Assembly: GCA_018667855.1 (NCBI GenBank)
Contig: JABIRL010000328.1
Coordinates: forward strand, 1 to 47,818
Reading direction: 5' to 3'
DNA from: Rhodospirillaceae bacterium
Lineage (GTDB): Bacteria > Pseudomonadota > Alphaproteobacteria > GCA-2731375
DNA: 47,818 nucleotides
Below are positions 33,384 through 46,615 of the stretch, in pieces (within the stretch, counting starts at the first letter, position 1; each line of letters opens with the position of its first letter). The notes below the pieces were generated by a model that had not been told where the DNA came from, made no database searches, and was given only the letters and a program-made list of their open reading frames with translations. The position numbers and the translations under genes are program-made.

Positions 33384-34304
33384 ATGGCGAACGGCGAAGG
33401 CACAATAATCATAAAGAAGGTCGTCAAGGGTGGCGGTGGCCACCATGGCGGCGCGTGGAAGGTTGCTTACGCTGATTTCGTGACCGCCATGATGGCTTTC
33501 TTTTTGTTGCTGTGGCTGTTGAATGTGACCACCGATGAGCAAAAGCACGGCGTGGCCGACTATTTCGCGCCCACGGCGGCTTCAAAATCTACTTCCGGTT
33601 CGGGTGGTATACTGGGCGGTACGGCCATGTCCACGGAAGGGGCCCGCGTCGGTCAATCTTCGCCGCCCACGGTGGTCATGGAACTGGCCCCGCCCCGGCA
33701 ACGCAATCCCGCCGATGCGGATGAAGAGGTCAAGGAGGGCGAAGCAGGCAAGCTGGATGAAGAAGAACTGCTTGAAGAAATGGCCAAGCATGAGCAGGAG
33801 GAGTTTGAAAAGGCCGAGGATGAATTACGCCAGGCCATGCAGGATTCTCCCGGTCTGGCCGACATGGCGCAAAATCTGATCATCGATAACACGCCCGAGG
33901 GCCTGCGCATCCAATTGGTCGATCAGGAAAAAGCCTCCATGTTCCCCTCCGGCGGCTCCCACATGAACGATAATTTGAAGAAAATTCTGGAAAAAGTGGC
34001 CGATATTGTCCATCGCATGCCCAACCAGATCGCAATCTCCGGCCATACGGATTCCGTTCCCTTCAGCGGGCGGAACAACTATAGCAACTGGGAATTATCC
34101 TCCGAGCGGGCCAATGCCTCCCGCCGCGCCTTGGTGGAATTCGGCGTTCCGATCAACCGTATCGCCTCCGTGTCCGGCAAGGCGGATACCGACCCCCTGG
34201 TTCCCGAGGACCCGACCCTGCCCACGAACCGGCGCATTTCCATTGTCCTGCTGCGGGAAGCCGCCCTGGTCCCCTCCGCACCGCCGGCCCCCGACGACGA
34301 CTAG
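33384..34304 (+). CDS. motB: Flagellar motor stator protein MotB
   Basis: This 306-residue protein has the short cytoplasmic start with KKVVKGGGGHHGGAWKVAYADF, the ion-carrying D31 at the head of a single membrane helix (VTAMMAFFLLLWLL), a charged Glu/Lys-rich linker, and a C-terminal OmpA-like peptidoglycan-binding domain (ISGHTDSVPFSGRNNYSNWE, then LSSERANASRRALVEFG). It anchors the stator to the wall and is 29 bases after motA, in operon order. Confidence 0.95.
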   Translation: MANGEGTIIIKKVVKGGGGHHGGAWKVAYADFVTAMMAFFLLLWLLNVTTDEQKHGVADYFAPTAASKSTSGSGGILGGTAMSTEGARVGQSSPPTVVMELAPPRQRNPADADEEVKEGEAGKLDEEELLEEMAKHEQEEFEKAEDELRQAMQDSPGLADMAQNLIIDNTPEGLRIQLVDQEKASMFPSGGSHMNDNLKKILEKVADIVHRMPNQIAISGHTDSVPFSGRNNYSNWELSSERANASRRALVEFGVPINRIASVSGKADTDPLVPEDPTLPTNRRISIVLLREAALVPSAPPAPDDD

Positions 34305-34414
34305 ACCACGTTTATAGATGGCGATCCGGATTTCGAAGTTGTTAATCCGAATGGCAGAGATGCCAAATCTCCCTATTTATTCTAGTATGATGGATGAAAC
34401 GGAGGGAGATCACG

Positions 34415-34963
34415 GTGCGCGCGGTTTCAAAATCGGAAGATAACAGCTCTCGCCCCCGGGCCAGAGCCTGGCCTGAAACGCCACCCCACCCCCTTGAAGC
34501 GCCGGAGCTATATGACGGAATCCGCATCAAGCGGCTGATCGCCTACGCCATCGATGTGGTCATCATTTCGGTCTCTTTGGTGGTGTTCTGGGCTGTCGGC
34601 AGCTTTTTTCTGGTCATTTCGTTCGGTTTGTTGTTGCCAATTCTGGCTTTGGCGGCCTTTCTATTGCCCTTCACCTATCACACGCTGCTGATCGGCGGTA
34701 ATGGGAACGCCACGGTGGGTATGCGGATCATGGAACTGCGCGTCGTGGCCTGGAACGGCAACAGTCCCAGCTACGCCCAAGCCGCGCTGCAGACATTCCT
34801 GTTCTACGCCAGCCTGGCCGTCGCCACGTTGCTTGTCCTGGTGGTGTCGTTCTTCAATCCCCGCGGCCGCTGCCTGCATGACCTCCTGGCCGGTACCGTG
34901 ACGATCAATGATCTGCGTCTCGACCGGCTATCCGAACAACCCGAACAGACCGGCGATGGATAG
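34415..34963 (+). CDS. RDD-family membrane protein
   Basis: This 182-residue protein contains an RDD domain: IRIKRLIAYAIDVVIIS, then helices VVFWAVGSFFLVISFGLLL and ILALAAFLLPFTYHTLLIGG, GMRIMELRVV, and a last helix before NPRGRCLHDLLAGTVTIND. Function is unclear, possibly transport. GTG at 34415 is chosen because GGAGGGAG sits 7-8 bases upstream; an ATG at 34394 precedes that site. Its end overlaps the convergent TauE/SafE gene by 36 bp. Confidence 0.83.
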   Translation: MRAVSKSEDNSSRPRARAWPETPPHPLEAPELYDGIRIKRLIAYAIDVVIISVSLVVFWAVGSFFLVISFGLLLPILALAAFLLPFTYHTLLIGGNGNATVGMRIMELRVVAWNGNSPSYAQAALQTFLFYASLAVATLLVLVVSFFNPRGRCLHDLLAGTVTINDLRLDRLSEQPEQTGDG

Positions 34964-35674
34964 GAACAGATAAGCGATCCCGCGGTAGGTGCTTTCGGCC
35001 GCCTTACCGGCAAGGCGGCTGCCGAGCCACGAACTGAGCAATATGACCGGCAGCACCACGCCGGCATCAATCACCGCCGCCGTACCCGTGGGCGAGGCGC
35101 TGATGACCATGGCGACCAACACAAATCCGGTGAACAGATAATAGGCCACGATATTGGCGCGGACGGTGGCGGCCGGCATTTCGGCCGCCAGCATATAAAG
35201 CAATACGGGCGGGCCGCCGACGGAGGTTGTCGCCATCATGGCGCCCGACACGCCGCCGATGCCCAGGGTCAGGGGCAGGGGACGCGGCCCCTTGTACCGC
35301 CAGCCGGTAATGAGCACGGCAACAAACAGCAATACGATGATTGAGACCACTTTGGTGATCACGCCGCTGTCCAGGTTGACCAGGAACCAGATACCCAATG
35401 GCATGGCGATGATCGCGATCGCCGACAACGGCGCGACAAAACGCCATTCTACATCGCGCCGGCAGCCAAGGAACAACATCACGCTCATGGGCAGTTCAAT
35501 AGCGGCGACCATGGGCACCATATGTACCGGCCCCAACAGCACGGCGAAGACCGGCGCCATCAGAATGGCGGAGCCGAAGCCGGCAAAACCGCGCATCAAT
35601 CCGGCCACGAAGGCCGTCAGACCGGCCCAAATCAGGACGCCGCCTGGATCCGCGAGCAGCAGGGAACCATACAT
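34928..35674 (-). CDS. TauE/SafE-family (sulfite exporter-like) permease
   Basis: This 248-residue inner-membrane protein has about eight hydrophobic segments and the family's glycine-rich repeats: AFVAGLMRGFAGFGSAILMAPVF and GIGGVSGAMMATTSVGGPPV. Related proteins move sulfite, sulfoacetate or other small organic anions. It overlaps the RDD gene by 36 bp at their 3' ends and lies 26 bases after the creatininase-family gene in the same direction, so it may share that operon. Confidence 0.88.
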   Translation of the reverse strand: MYGSLLLADPGGVLIWAGLTAFVAGLMRGFAGFGSAILMAPVFAVLLGPVHMVPMVAAIELPMSVMLFLGCRRDVEWRFVAPLSAIAIIAMPLGIWFLVNLDSGVITKVVSIIVLLFVAVLITGWRYKGPRPLPLTLGIGGVSGAMMATTSVGGPPVLLYMLAAEMPAATVRANIVAYYLFTGFVLVAMVISASPTGTAAVIDAGVVLPVILLSSWLGSRLAGKAAESTYRGIAYLFLSIAGLFGLFG

Positions 35675-35700
35675 ATCTATGCCTTTTCTGAAGCGATGGC

Positions 35701-36543
35701 TTATTTGTCGAGTCGGTTGGCGAGTTGGGCACGCCAGTGCCTTATTTGCCGCAACGCCGCGGCGATCTTCAACGCCAGCATTTTTTCCCCCAGGGCGGCG
35801 GATGATCCGTTTGAATCGCCGGAAACGCCAGCAAGATTCGCGGCACCGATTTTATCGGCGCGCACACCCCGGGCGTGGGCAGCCCACAATTCGGACGTAT
35901 CCCGCCAGTCCCCATGGCCGCTTTTGGCCGCCGTTGCCTTGCCCTGGGCCCGCATCCAGGCGAACTGACCATTGGCTTCCGGGTCATAATAGTCGGAGAC
36001 GTGGAGCACGCGGGTGCCGGTGCCGGCCCATTCCTTGTTCAATTGGTTCGCCACCGCCCGCTGTCCGTGCTGGTTTCCGCCGCTGTCGCCCAAAAATAGA
36101 ATCTGGCGAAAGCCATGGGCCTTGAAGCTGCGGGCGATGTTTTCCAGCACCGCTTGGAAGACCGATTCCGGCATGCTGACGGTGCCGGGATAACGCATAT
36201 GCCCCTGTGGCGGCGCGATGGAGCCCTGCGGGACATAGGTGACGACCGGTGCCATCAAGGCATCGCCTAGGGCCCGCGCCATGGCCGCCGCGGTGCGCCT
36301 GACGATGTAATTATGTTTACCCAGAACCAAATGCGGGCCACCCTGTTCAATACCGCCCGTGGGCACGATCACCGTCCGTGTGCCCTGGCGCAGTTTATCC
36401 CGCACCTCCGGCCAGGTCATATCCGCCAAATATACGGTGTCCGCCAGGGTTGTACCAAGCCCGAGGGCCAGGACCATGACCGATCCTAAAAACAACCGCG
36501 TCAGCAGCCGAACAAGCCCGCCCTCAGGTGCAGGCGATCGCAT
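35701..36543 (-). CDS. Exported creatininase-family protein with altered metal motif
   Basis: This 280-residue protein has a signal-like N-terminus (LVRLLTRLFLGSVMVLALGL, cut near TTLA) and then creatininase-family sequence: LADMTWPEVRDKL, TVIVPTGGIEQGGPHLVLGKH, GHMRYPGTVSMPE and ILFLGDSGGNQHGQ. Typical members read EQHGPHLPLxTD and NGHGGN; here the His of EQHG is Gly, the Asp is His, and the His of the second motif is Ser. The metal site must differ or be lost. The ATG at 36543 overlaps the end of the preceding Asp-box gene by 20 bp. Confidence 0.82.
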   Translation of the reverse strand: MRSPAPEGGLVRLLTRLFLGSVMVLALGLGTTLADTVYLADMTWPEVRDKLRQGTRTVIVPTGGIEQGGPHLVLGKHNYIVRRTAAAMARALGDALMAPVVTYVPQGSIAPPQGHMRYPGTVSMPESVFQAVLENIARSFKAHGFRQILFLGDSGGNQHGQRAVANQLNKEWAGTGTRVLHVSDYYDPEANGQFAWMRAQGKATAAKSGHGDWRDTSELWAAHARGVRADKIGAANLAGVSGDSNGSSAALGEKMLALKIAAALRQIRHWRAQLANRLDK

Positions 36544-37594
36544 AGACCCCCTGCACGCCGTCGGGCAATTGATGAGAGGTCCAGTTCTTGCCACCGTCTT
36601 CGGTGCCGTAAACCTTGCCATGGCGGGCGGCGCAATAAATACGCTCGGGCGAAGCCGTGCCCTCGGCCACGGCCATCAGGGTGCTGTCGATTTCCACGCC
36701 ATGATCGAAGCGGGACCATGAGGCGCCAAAATCGTCGCTGCGGTAAAGGGAGCCCGCATCGCTTGCCGCCGCCAGGGACAGTGCCGCATAAATTCGTTCG
36801 GGCTGATGGTCCGAAACCTTTACGTCGCGGGCATATGTAAGAGGCGAATACCGTCCGATACCGAACTCGGCCCAATGGCTGCCCGCATCGTCGCTACGGA
36901 ACAGGCCCATGCGGTTGGCCAGCCAGACCGTGTCGGGGTGGTTCGGGCTTAGGGTCAGGGCATGGGAATCCATCATGCCTTCGATCTCCTGATCGCTGAC
37001 AATGGCGCTGCGCAGATGGTCCTGTTCCGTCATCTCCAGCAGATCCGCGTTGCAGCTCTCCCAGGTTTCCCCACCATCCCGGCTGCGCACCAGACCGCCG
37101 ATCTCAAACGCCACCAGGACATGATCGGGGTCATGGGCGGCCACGGCGATGCGGATCACGCGCATGGAGAAATTGGCGGAAACCGTACCTTCAGGGGCGG
37201 CTATGGTCAGGCGGTGAAAACTGGCGCCGCCGTCACGGCTACGAAATACGGTGGTATTTTGTGTCCCCACATACAGTGTTTCGGGGTCGGAGGGATCGAG
37301 GCACAGGGACCAAACGACTTTGTCTTCGTCCGAAGTGCCGTCGGGCAGGGGCAGGGCCCGCCAGCTTACCCCGCCGTCGTCTGATCGATAGGGGCCGTCC
37401 TGCGTGCCGGCATAGATTGTCTTGGCCAACTTCGGATGCATGATGATACTGCGAACTTCAACGCTATCGGGCAGGCCGCCGGAAAGTGGCCGCCATTCCC
37501 CAGTTTCGCTGTCATAGCCAAAGAACCCTTGGGTCGCGGCCTCGGTCGCCGCCGCCTGCCACTGCCCCGCACCGACAAAGACTGAATAGCTCAT
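36524..37594 (-). CDS. Asp-box (BNR) repeat beta-propeller protein
   Basis: This 356-residue protein has six Asp-box motifs: SDDGGVSW, SRDGGASF, SRDGGETW, SDDAGSHW, SDDFGASW and TEDGGKNW. They mark a sialidase-like or VPS10-type beta-propeller. No signal peptide is obvious (MSYSVFVGAGQWQ), and sialidase catalytic residues are not evident, so it may bind or hydrolyse another glycan or just scaffold. The ATG follows AGGAGACAC. It is co-directional with, and overlaps, the creatininase-family gene. Confidence 0.85.
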   Translation of the reverse strand: MSYSVFVGAGQWQAAATEAATQGFFGYDSETGEWRPLSGGLPDSVEVRSIIMHPKLAKTIYAGTQDGPYRSDDGGVSWRALPLPDGTSDEDKVVWSLCLDPSDPETLYVGTQNTTVFRSRDGGASFHRLTIAAPEGTVSANFSMRVIRIAVAAHDPDHVLVAFEIGGLVRSRDGGETWESCNADLLEMTEQDHLRSAIVSDQEIEGMMDSHALTLSPNHPDTVWLANRMGLFRSDDAGSHWAEFGIGRYSPLTYARDVKVSDHQPERIYAALSLAAASDAGSLYRSDDFGASWSRFDHGVEIDSTLMAVAEGTASPERIYCAARHGKVYGTEDGGKNWTSHQLPDGVQGVYAIACT

Positions 37595-37606
37595 GATTTG
37601 TGTCTC

Positions 37607-37662
37607 CTAGTGGTCCGCTTCTAACGGATGGTACCCATCCGTGAGGATTGAAAGACCACTAG
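37607..37662. repeat. Nested inverted repeats upstream of the Asp-box gene
   Basis: Outer arms CTAGTGGTC (37607-37615) and GACCACTAG (37654-37662) enclose inner arms ACGGATGG (37624-37631) and CCATCCGT (37635-37642). Both are perfect. The outer arm abuts and partly covers the TAGGAGA ribosome-binding site of the Asp-box gene on the minus strand. It could be a leader RNA switch or a dyad operator. Confidence 0.6.
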
Positions 37663-37847
37663 ACTCTAAAGAATCGAGGTGCGCAAGACACCACTAAGCC
37701 ATGTTGCTCGTAGATCGCGAGCTTAGCGCTTCGAAACCCGGCCCGGCAGCCACATTGCTGGTTCCGCTTTCGATTGGGCGCGAAGGGGTGTAGAACACCC
37801 ACCGGAAATTCGCGTTGGAAAAATGTCCTTTTTTTGGGGAGACGAGC

Positions 37848-38732
37848 ATGAGTGAGAAAGTTGCCTTTATCGGGCTTGGCGTCATGGGTTATCCCATGGC
37901 AGGGCATCTGGCGGCAAAAGGCTACGATGTCACCGTTTACAACCGCAATGGCGCCAAGGCCGAAGCCTGGGTGGCAGAACACGGCGGCGCCAGCGCCGGA
38001 AGCCCGAAAGAGGCGGCCAGCGGCGCCGCGATCGTTTTTGCCTGTGTCGGCGCAGATAATGATTTGCGCGAGGTGACTCTGGGCGACAACGGCATCTTCG
38101 CCGGCATGGCGCCGGGCACCGTGTTCGTGGATCACACCACGGCCTCTGCCGATGTGGCCCGCGAGATGTATGCCGCGGCCAAGGAACGGGGCCTGGGCTT
38201 TATCGACGGGCCCGTTTCCGGCGGCCAGGCAGGCGCCGAGAACGGCGCGTTGACCGTAATGTGCGGCGGCGACAAGGAGGATTTCTCCAAGGTCGATGGC
38301 GCCATCGACAGCTACGCCAAGATGTGCCAGCTCATGGGCCCGGCGGGAGCGGGGCAGTTGACCAAGATGGTCAACCAGATCTGCATTGCTGGTGTCGTCC
38401 AAGGCCTGGCCGAAGGCATGAACCTAGCATTGCGGGCGGGCCTGGATGGGGCCCAGGTGGTCGATGTGATCTCCAAGGGCGCGGCGCAATCCTGGCAGAT
38501 GGAAAACCGCTATCAGACCATGCTGGCGGGTGAATACGAACATGGCTTTGCCGTGCAATGGATGCGGAAGGATCTCTCGATCTGTATGCAGGAGGCCAAG
38601 AACCAGGGCATTTCCCTGCCCATGGCCGCTTTGGTGGACCAGTTCTATGCCGAGGTCGAGGGTATGGGCGGCAGCCGTTGGGATACCTCCGCCCTGCTGG
38701 CCCGCATGGTTTCCCTGCGGCCCAAGGACTAA
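37848..38732 (+). CDS. 3-hydroxyisobutyrate dehydrogenase-family oxidoreductase
   Basis: This 294-residue beta-hydroxyacid dehydrogenase has a Rossmann GLGVMGYPMAGHLAAKGYDV with NRN after the second strand (suggesting NADP preference), the substrate loop DGPVSGGQAGAENGALTVM, the catalytic K173 in GAGQLTKMVNQ, and a C-terminal DLSICMQEA helix. Members reduce or oxidise 3-hydroxyisobutyrate, tartronate semialdehyde or similar acids. The ATG at 37848 follows GGGGAGACG. It is convergent with the FecR-domain gene, three bases away. Confidence 0.92.
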   Translation: MSEKVAFIGLGVMGYPMAGHLAAKGYDVTVYNRNGAKAEAWVAEHGGASAGSPKEAASGAAIVFACVGADNDLREVTLGDNGIFAGMAPGTVFVDHTTASADVAREMYAAAKERGLGFIDGPVSGGQAGAENGALTVMCGGDKEDFSKVDGAIDSYAKMCQLMGPAGAGQLTKMVNQICIAGVVQGLAEGMNLALRAGLDGAQVVDVISKGAAQSWQMENRYQTMLAGEYEHGFAVQWMRKDLSICMQEAKNQGISLPMAALVDQFYAEVEGMGGSRWDTSALLARMVSLRPKD

Positions 38733-38735
38733 TCC

Positions 38736-41621
38736 TTAGGGCGCCTTGCCGAGGCCGACTCCGGCCGCGTCATAACTGGTGCCGGTAACGTGAAATTGCA
38801 CGCCGACTTCCTCGGCGCTGTTGCCGCTGCCTTTCATAAACGCGCCGGCAATATTGCCGGCGCGTCCGGTACCGGAAATCGTGCCGTCGAAGCGCGAGCC
38901 GCCGGTGGTCGAAACGCCGGTTATCGTGCCGGTGTACGTGGTGCCATCCAGGTCAGAGATGGTAGCGGTGCCGCTGCGACTGGAAAAGCTCCAGGTTTGC
39001 GAATAGTTGCCGAATGCGATGTAGGTCTGGCTGCCATTCTGTACATTTGCGACCACGTGACCGGTATGGGTTGCCGACCCTGTCAAGACGGAGGTCACGG
39101 CGGAGCCCGAGAAGCGACCGGCTACCCATGGCACCAGGTGAAAACGATGGCGATCCCCGGTGCCGTCTTTGCGGACTTCACCGGATATGAAGCCCCATTT
39201 CGTGTGGGTGCAGGTACAGAAACTTACGCCGCTGGTCAGGCTGCTGGACAATGAGGTGAAGGCCGAGGTGATCATGGCCATTCTGCCGGTGGCGGCGGTG
39301 GCGCTGAAGGTTGGCGAGGATGATGATGATTCCCTTACGCCGAAAATACTGTCGTCAATAAACGCTTGGCGTGATCTGCCGACCCCGCTGGGATTGCCAA
39401 GAGGAATGACCAGCGCTTCACGGGCTCCGGTGGCATCTTCTGTCTTGACAGTGGCGTAAAGGCGATTGGTCGATGCGTTGGTGACGATTTCGAAATTACT
39501 GGGGTCCTCGCTTAGGGTTCTGACCAGATAGCTGGCGACAGAGCCGGCATTGTTCCGATCGGAGCCCACGCCGGACATGAAACCATTCAGGGTTTGTGAG
39601 GTGCGGGAATCCCCAATGCCGCTGGACAGGGCCACCGGGCGGGTATAGGTCTCTTGAAAAAAAGTTGTTGCCGGTGTGCTGATGGTCTCCAGGGTTTGGA
39701 CAAAACCAGCCGCGCTAACGGGTGTTGAGCCGCCCGATTCCGTATAATCGGAACTGATAACAAAATGATCAGGGCCGGAGGTGCCAAAGAACGAGTTGTT
39801 ATCGCCATCGCGCGATGTGGTGCCGCCGGCCCCATCCACCCGAATAGGTGTGCCGCTTGATGTCAGGCGCACCGAACCTCGTGAATAACCCGATAACACA
39901 ACTTTGTCCTGCGATGCACTATCGCTAAAATAGGTGCCGATATAGACAATTTGCGACGATTTTTGCGCGGTCCCGACGCCCTCTATGGCGATGGAACCAT
40001 AAATGGCCACGGACCGTTCATCATTGGAAATCTTCGTCAAGTTGGATGAAAATGCGCTGTACAGAATAGGATCGGGCGCACCGGTAAAGTTACCGCCATA
40101 ATCCTGGGGCAACATGGGGATCAGCGTTTTGCCAGGAAATCCGGCAAACAAATCGTGTGACTGGATACCGGAGGTCGGAAATGTACCTGTAAACGGCGTG
40201 CCGACAAAAACACTGGCTGGGTTGCTGCCGGCCCCCGACTCGCGCAGATTGTAATAGAAGAATGACTTGTCGGGCGAGGCATATCCGTTGCCGCTTACGG
40301 TGCCAATGCTGGTTTCGGCGCTACCGAAGCTAAAGGTGCCGGAGCTGGTTGGTAAGTCGAATGTGAAATCACCGAAGCCGGACGTCACGGATAAAACATT
40401 TCCGTCTAGGCGCGCACCGCTGCCAGTTAAATTGCGCGCGGCGACGCGCGTTGTTTGCGCGGTGTCGAAATCGAAGCCTGTAAACGGCGTCTGTCTCAGG
40501 AAACGGCCGCCGCCAATGAGGGTGCTGGTATCGACTACCGCGGTGACGGTTTGTGATGTAGTAGTCCCATCGTCAACCTTTTCAATGATTCTGGTAGTGC
40601 GGTTGCGACGCATACCGCCGTCGGTGCCGGCGATTTGGTCCAAGGTGTTGTTCTGTTGCGCATTGATCGCGTTCTTAACGATTGCCTGGACTTTATTTTC
40701 GCCTGTAATAGAGCCGCCGGGTGGAGGCGGTGGCGGTGCCTGGCCAACCGGCGGGGCCGATACAATTGCGTTCGGCTGAATGCTGGAACCCATAGTTGAG
40801 ATTTGGCTGTCAGCCACATCTTCATTGGTCGGCGGTTTGGGTGCGCCGCCTGTGCTGTCGCCGCCCGAACCCTCCAGCCCAGCTAAATTGGCACCAGGAC
40901 TTACGGCGCGGGTCGGGCGGCTGGGCGCCGCGCTGGCGCTGGTCGTAACGATCTGGAAACCGGGGATATTGACCGCCCGCGTCACGCCGCCCGACTGCAC
41001 TGTCATCTGGCCGAAAGCCAGTTGCGCCGTCGTTACCACGTTCCCGGTCGGCGGTGTCTGTGCTACGCGCAGCACGCCCGTGGACGGACCGCTTGGGCCT
41101 TCCTGGCCGGCCGAAAGACCCCCGCCAAGCGCGGCCTGTTTGCCTTCCCGCCGCACCGTGACGATGGCAATGCCGCCGCGAATACCGATAAGCGCCGACG
41201 GCGTTTTGAACGTCACCGGGGTTTTCTTGGAGATCTTGCCACCAACCAGACGAAACAGGCCCTTGGTAGCACTAAAAGCCAATTTGCCGACTTTCGTCTT
41301 GGGGTCGTAAACAAATTCATCCAGCACGACCGAGGAATTCGGCCCGATGGTCAGCGCCGAACCATCCAGGAACAATAGCTGTGTCCGCCCCTTGTCGGAG
41401 GTCACAACCCGCTCATTTTGCAGCATCTTATCGCCGACCACGATGACCCGATCTTCCTTGCCAGGCGGCGAGCCAGTGGTCGCGGGGTTGACCGCGGCGG
41501 CAATGCCAACCCGCTCGGTCGCCGCCATGGCCGGGCCCAGCAGTAGGGTCAGCGCGCTTATGGAAGTCGCCGACGCGATCAGGAAAGTTCGGAAGATACG
41601 ACCATAATTCATTGAAAACAC
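38736..41621 (-). CDS. Large exported FecR-domain protein
   Basis: This 961-residue protein starts at a GTG (41621) with GAGGGAA upstream; an internal ATG is at 41612. A signal peptide (FLIASATSISALTLLLGPAM, then AATE) leads to a FecR domain (DRVIVVGDKMLQNERVVTS to LIGIRGGIAIVTVRR, about 57-160), a Pro/Gly linker, and a long Ser/Thr/Gly-rich beta region. Near the C-terminus are a CTCTHTKWGFISGE motif and SRFDGTISGTGRAGNIAGAF, resembling transferrin-binding-protein-like barrels. No sigma factor is adjacent, so it is not a classic FecI/FecR pair; it is probably a periplasmic or surface structural protein. Confidence 0.8.
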   Translation of the reverse strand: MFSMNYGRIFRTFLIASATSISALTLLLGPAMAATERVGIAAAVNPATTGSPPGKEDRVIVVGDKMLQNERVVTSDKGRTQLLFLDGSALTIGPNSSVVLDEFVYDPKTKVGKLAFSATKGLFRLVGGKISKKTPVTFKTPSALIGIRGGIAIVTVRREGKQAALGGGLSAGQEGPSGPSTGVLRVAQTPPTGNVVTTAQLAFGQMTVQSGGVTRAVNIPGFQIVTTSASAAPSRPTRAVSPGANLAGLEGSGGDSTGGAPKPPTNEDVADSQISTMGSSIQPNAIVSAPPVGQAPPPPPPGGSITGENKVQAIVKNAINAQQNNTLDQIAGTDGGMRRNRTTRIIEKVDDGTTTSQTVTAVVDTSTLIGGGRFLRQTPFTGFDFDTAQTTRVAARNLTGSGARLDGNVLSVTSGFGDFTFDLPTSSGTFSFGSAETSIGTVSGNGYASPDKSFFYYNLRESGAGSNPASVFVGTPFTGTFPTSGIQSHDLFAGFPGKTLIPMLPQDYGGNFTGAPDPILYSAFSSNLTKISNDERSVAIYGSIAIEGVGTAQKSSQIVYIGTYFSDSASQDKVVLSGYSRGSVRLTSSGTPIRVDGAGGTTSRDGDNNSFFGTSGPDHFVISSDYTESGGSTPVSAAGFVQTLETISTPATTFFQETYTRPVALSSGIGDSRTSQTLNGFMSGVGSDRNNAGSVASYLVRTLSEDPSNFEIVTNASTNRLYATVKTEDATGAREALVIPLGNPSGVGRSRQAFIDDSIFGVRESSSSSPTFSATAATGRMAMITSAFTSLSSSLTSGVSFCTCTHTKWGFISGEVRKDGTGDRHRFHLVPWVAGRFSGSAVTSVLTGSATHTGHVVANVQNGSQTYIAFGNYSQTWSFSSRSGTATISDLDGTTYTGTITGVSTTGGSRFDGTISGTGRAGNIAGAFMKGSGNSAEEVGVQFHVTGTSYDAAGVGLGKAP

Positions 41622-41736
41622 GTGCGGTATTCCCTCTGAATGAAGTGCATGGGGACTTGGTTTAGACCCCGCCGATTTTGCAACACTAATTAGGATGGGG
41701 AAATCGTAATATTTTGTTAATAAATCCGTTCGTGAT

Positions 41737-46280
<4,544 letters not shown>

Positions 46281-46607
46281 GTGATATTCGTCCCTCGCAT
46301 TTTGGTTCTGATCGTGGCGCTGCTGAGTTCAATTGGCGGGGCCGCGGCGGCGTCCCATCACTGTGCCGGAGCAGCGGCGGATGCGATGGCGCAACTGGGC
46401 ATCACGCCGGCGCAAATAAAACGGACGGTATTCATCGACGTGATCGAAGGTACCAGAAACAGCACTACCGTGGTGGGCTATGAAGCCTGGGTCGATCTGA
46501 ATTCCTGCCAGGGGACCGTGGTGGCGAAAATGTCCTTGCAATGCGATGTCGAGGAAATCTATTCCAGGGGTGAATGCAAAATTTCCAATCTGAAAAACGA
46601 TCATTAG
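46281..46607 (+). CDS. Small exported protein with four cysteines
   Basis: This 108-residue frame begins with a GTG directly after the icmF stop. A signal peptide (IFVPRILVLIVALLSSIGG, cut near AAAA) is followed by a mature part with four cysteines (HHCAG, NSCQG, LQCDV, GECKI) that could form two disulfides. I know no family. It lies between icmF and tenA, in the same direction and tightly spaced (8 bases before tenA), so it is probably a real gene in that operon. Confidence 0.65.
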   Translation: MIFVPRILVLIVALLSSIGGAAAASHHCAGAAADAMAQLGITPAQIKRTVFIDVIEGTRNSTTVVGYEAWVDLNSCQGTVVAKMSLQCDVEEIYSRGECKISNLKNDH

Positions 46608-46615
46608 AGAGTTGA

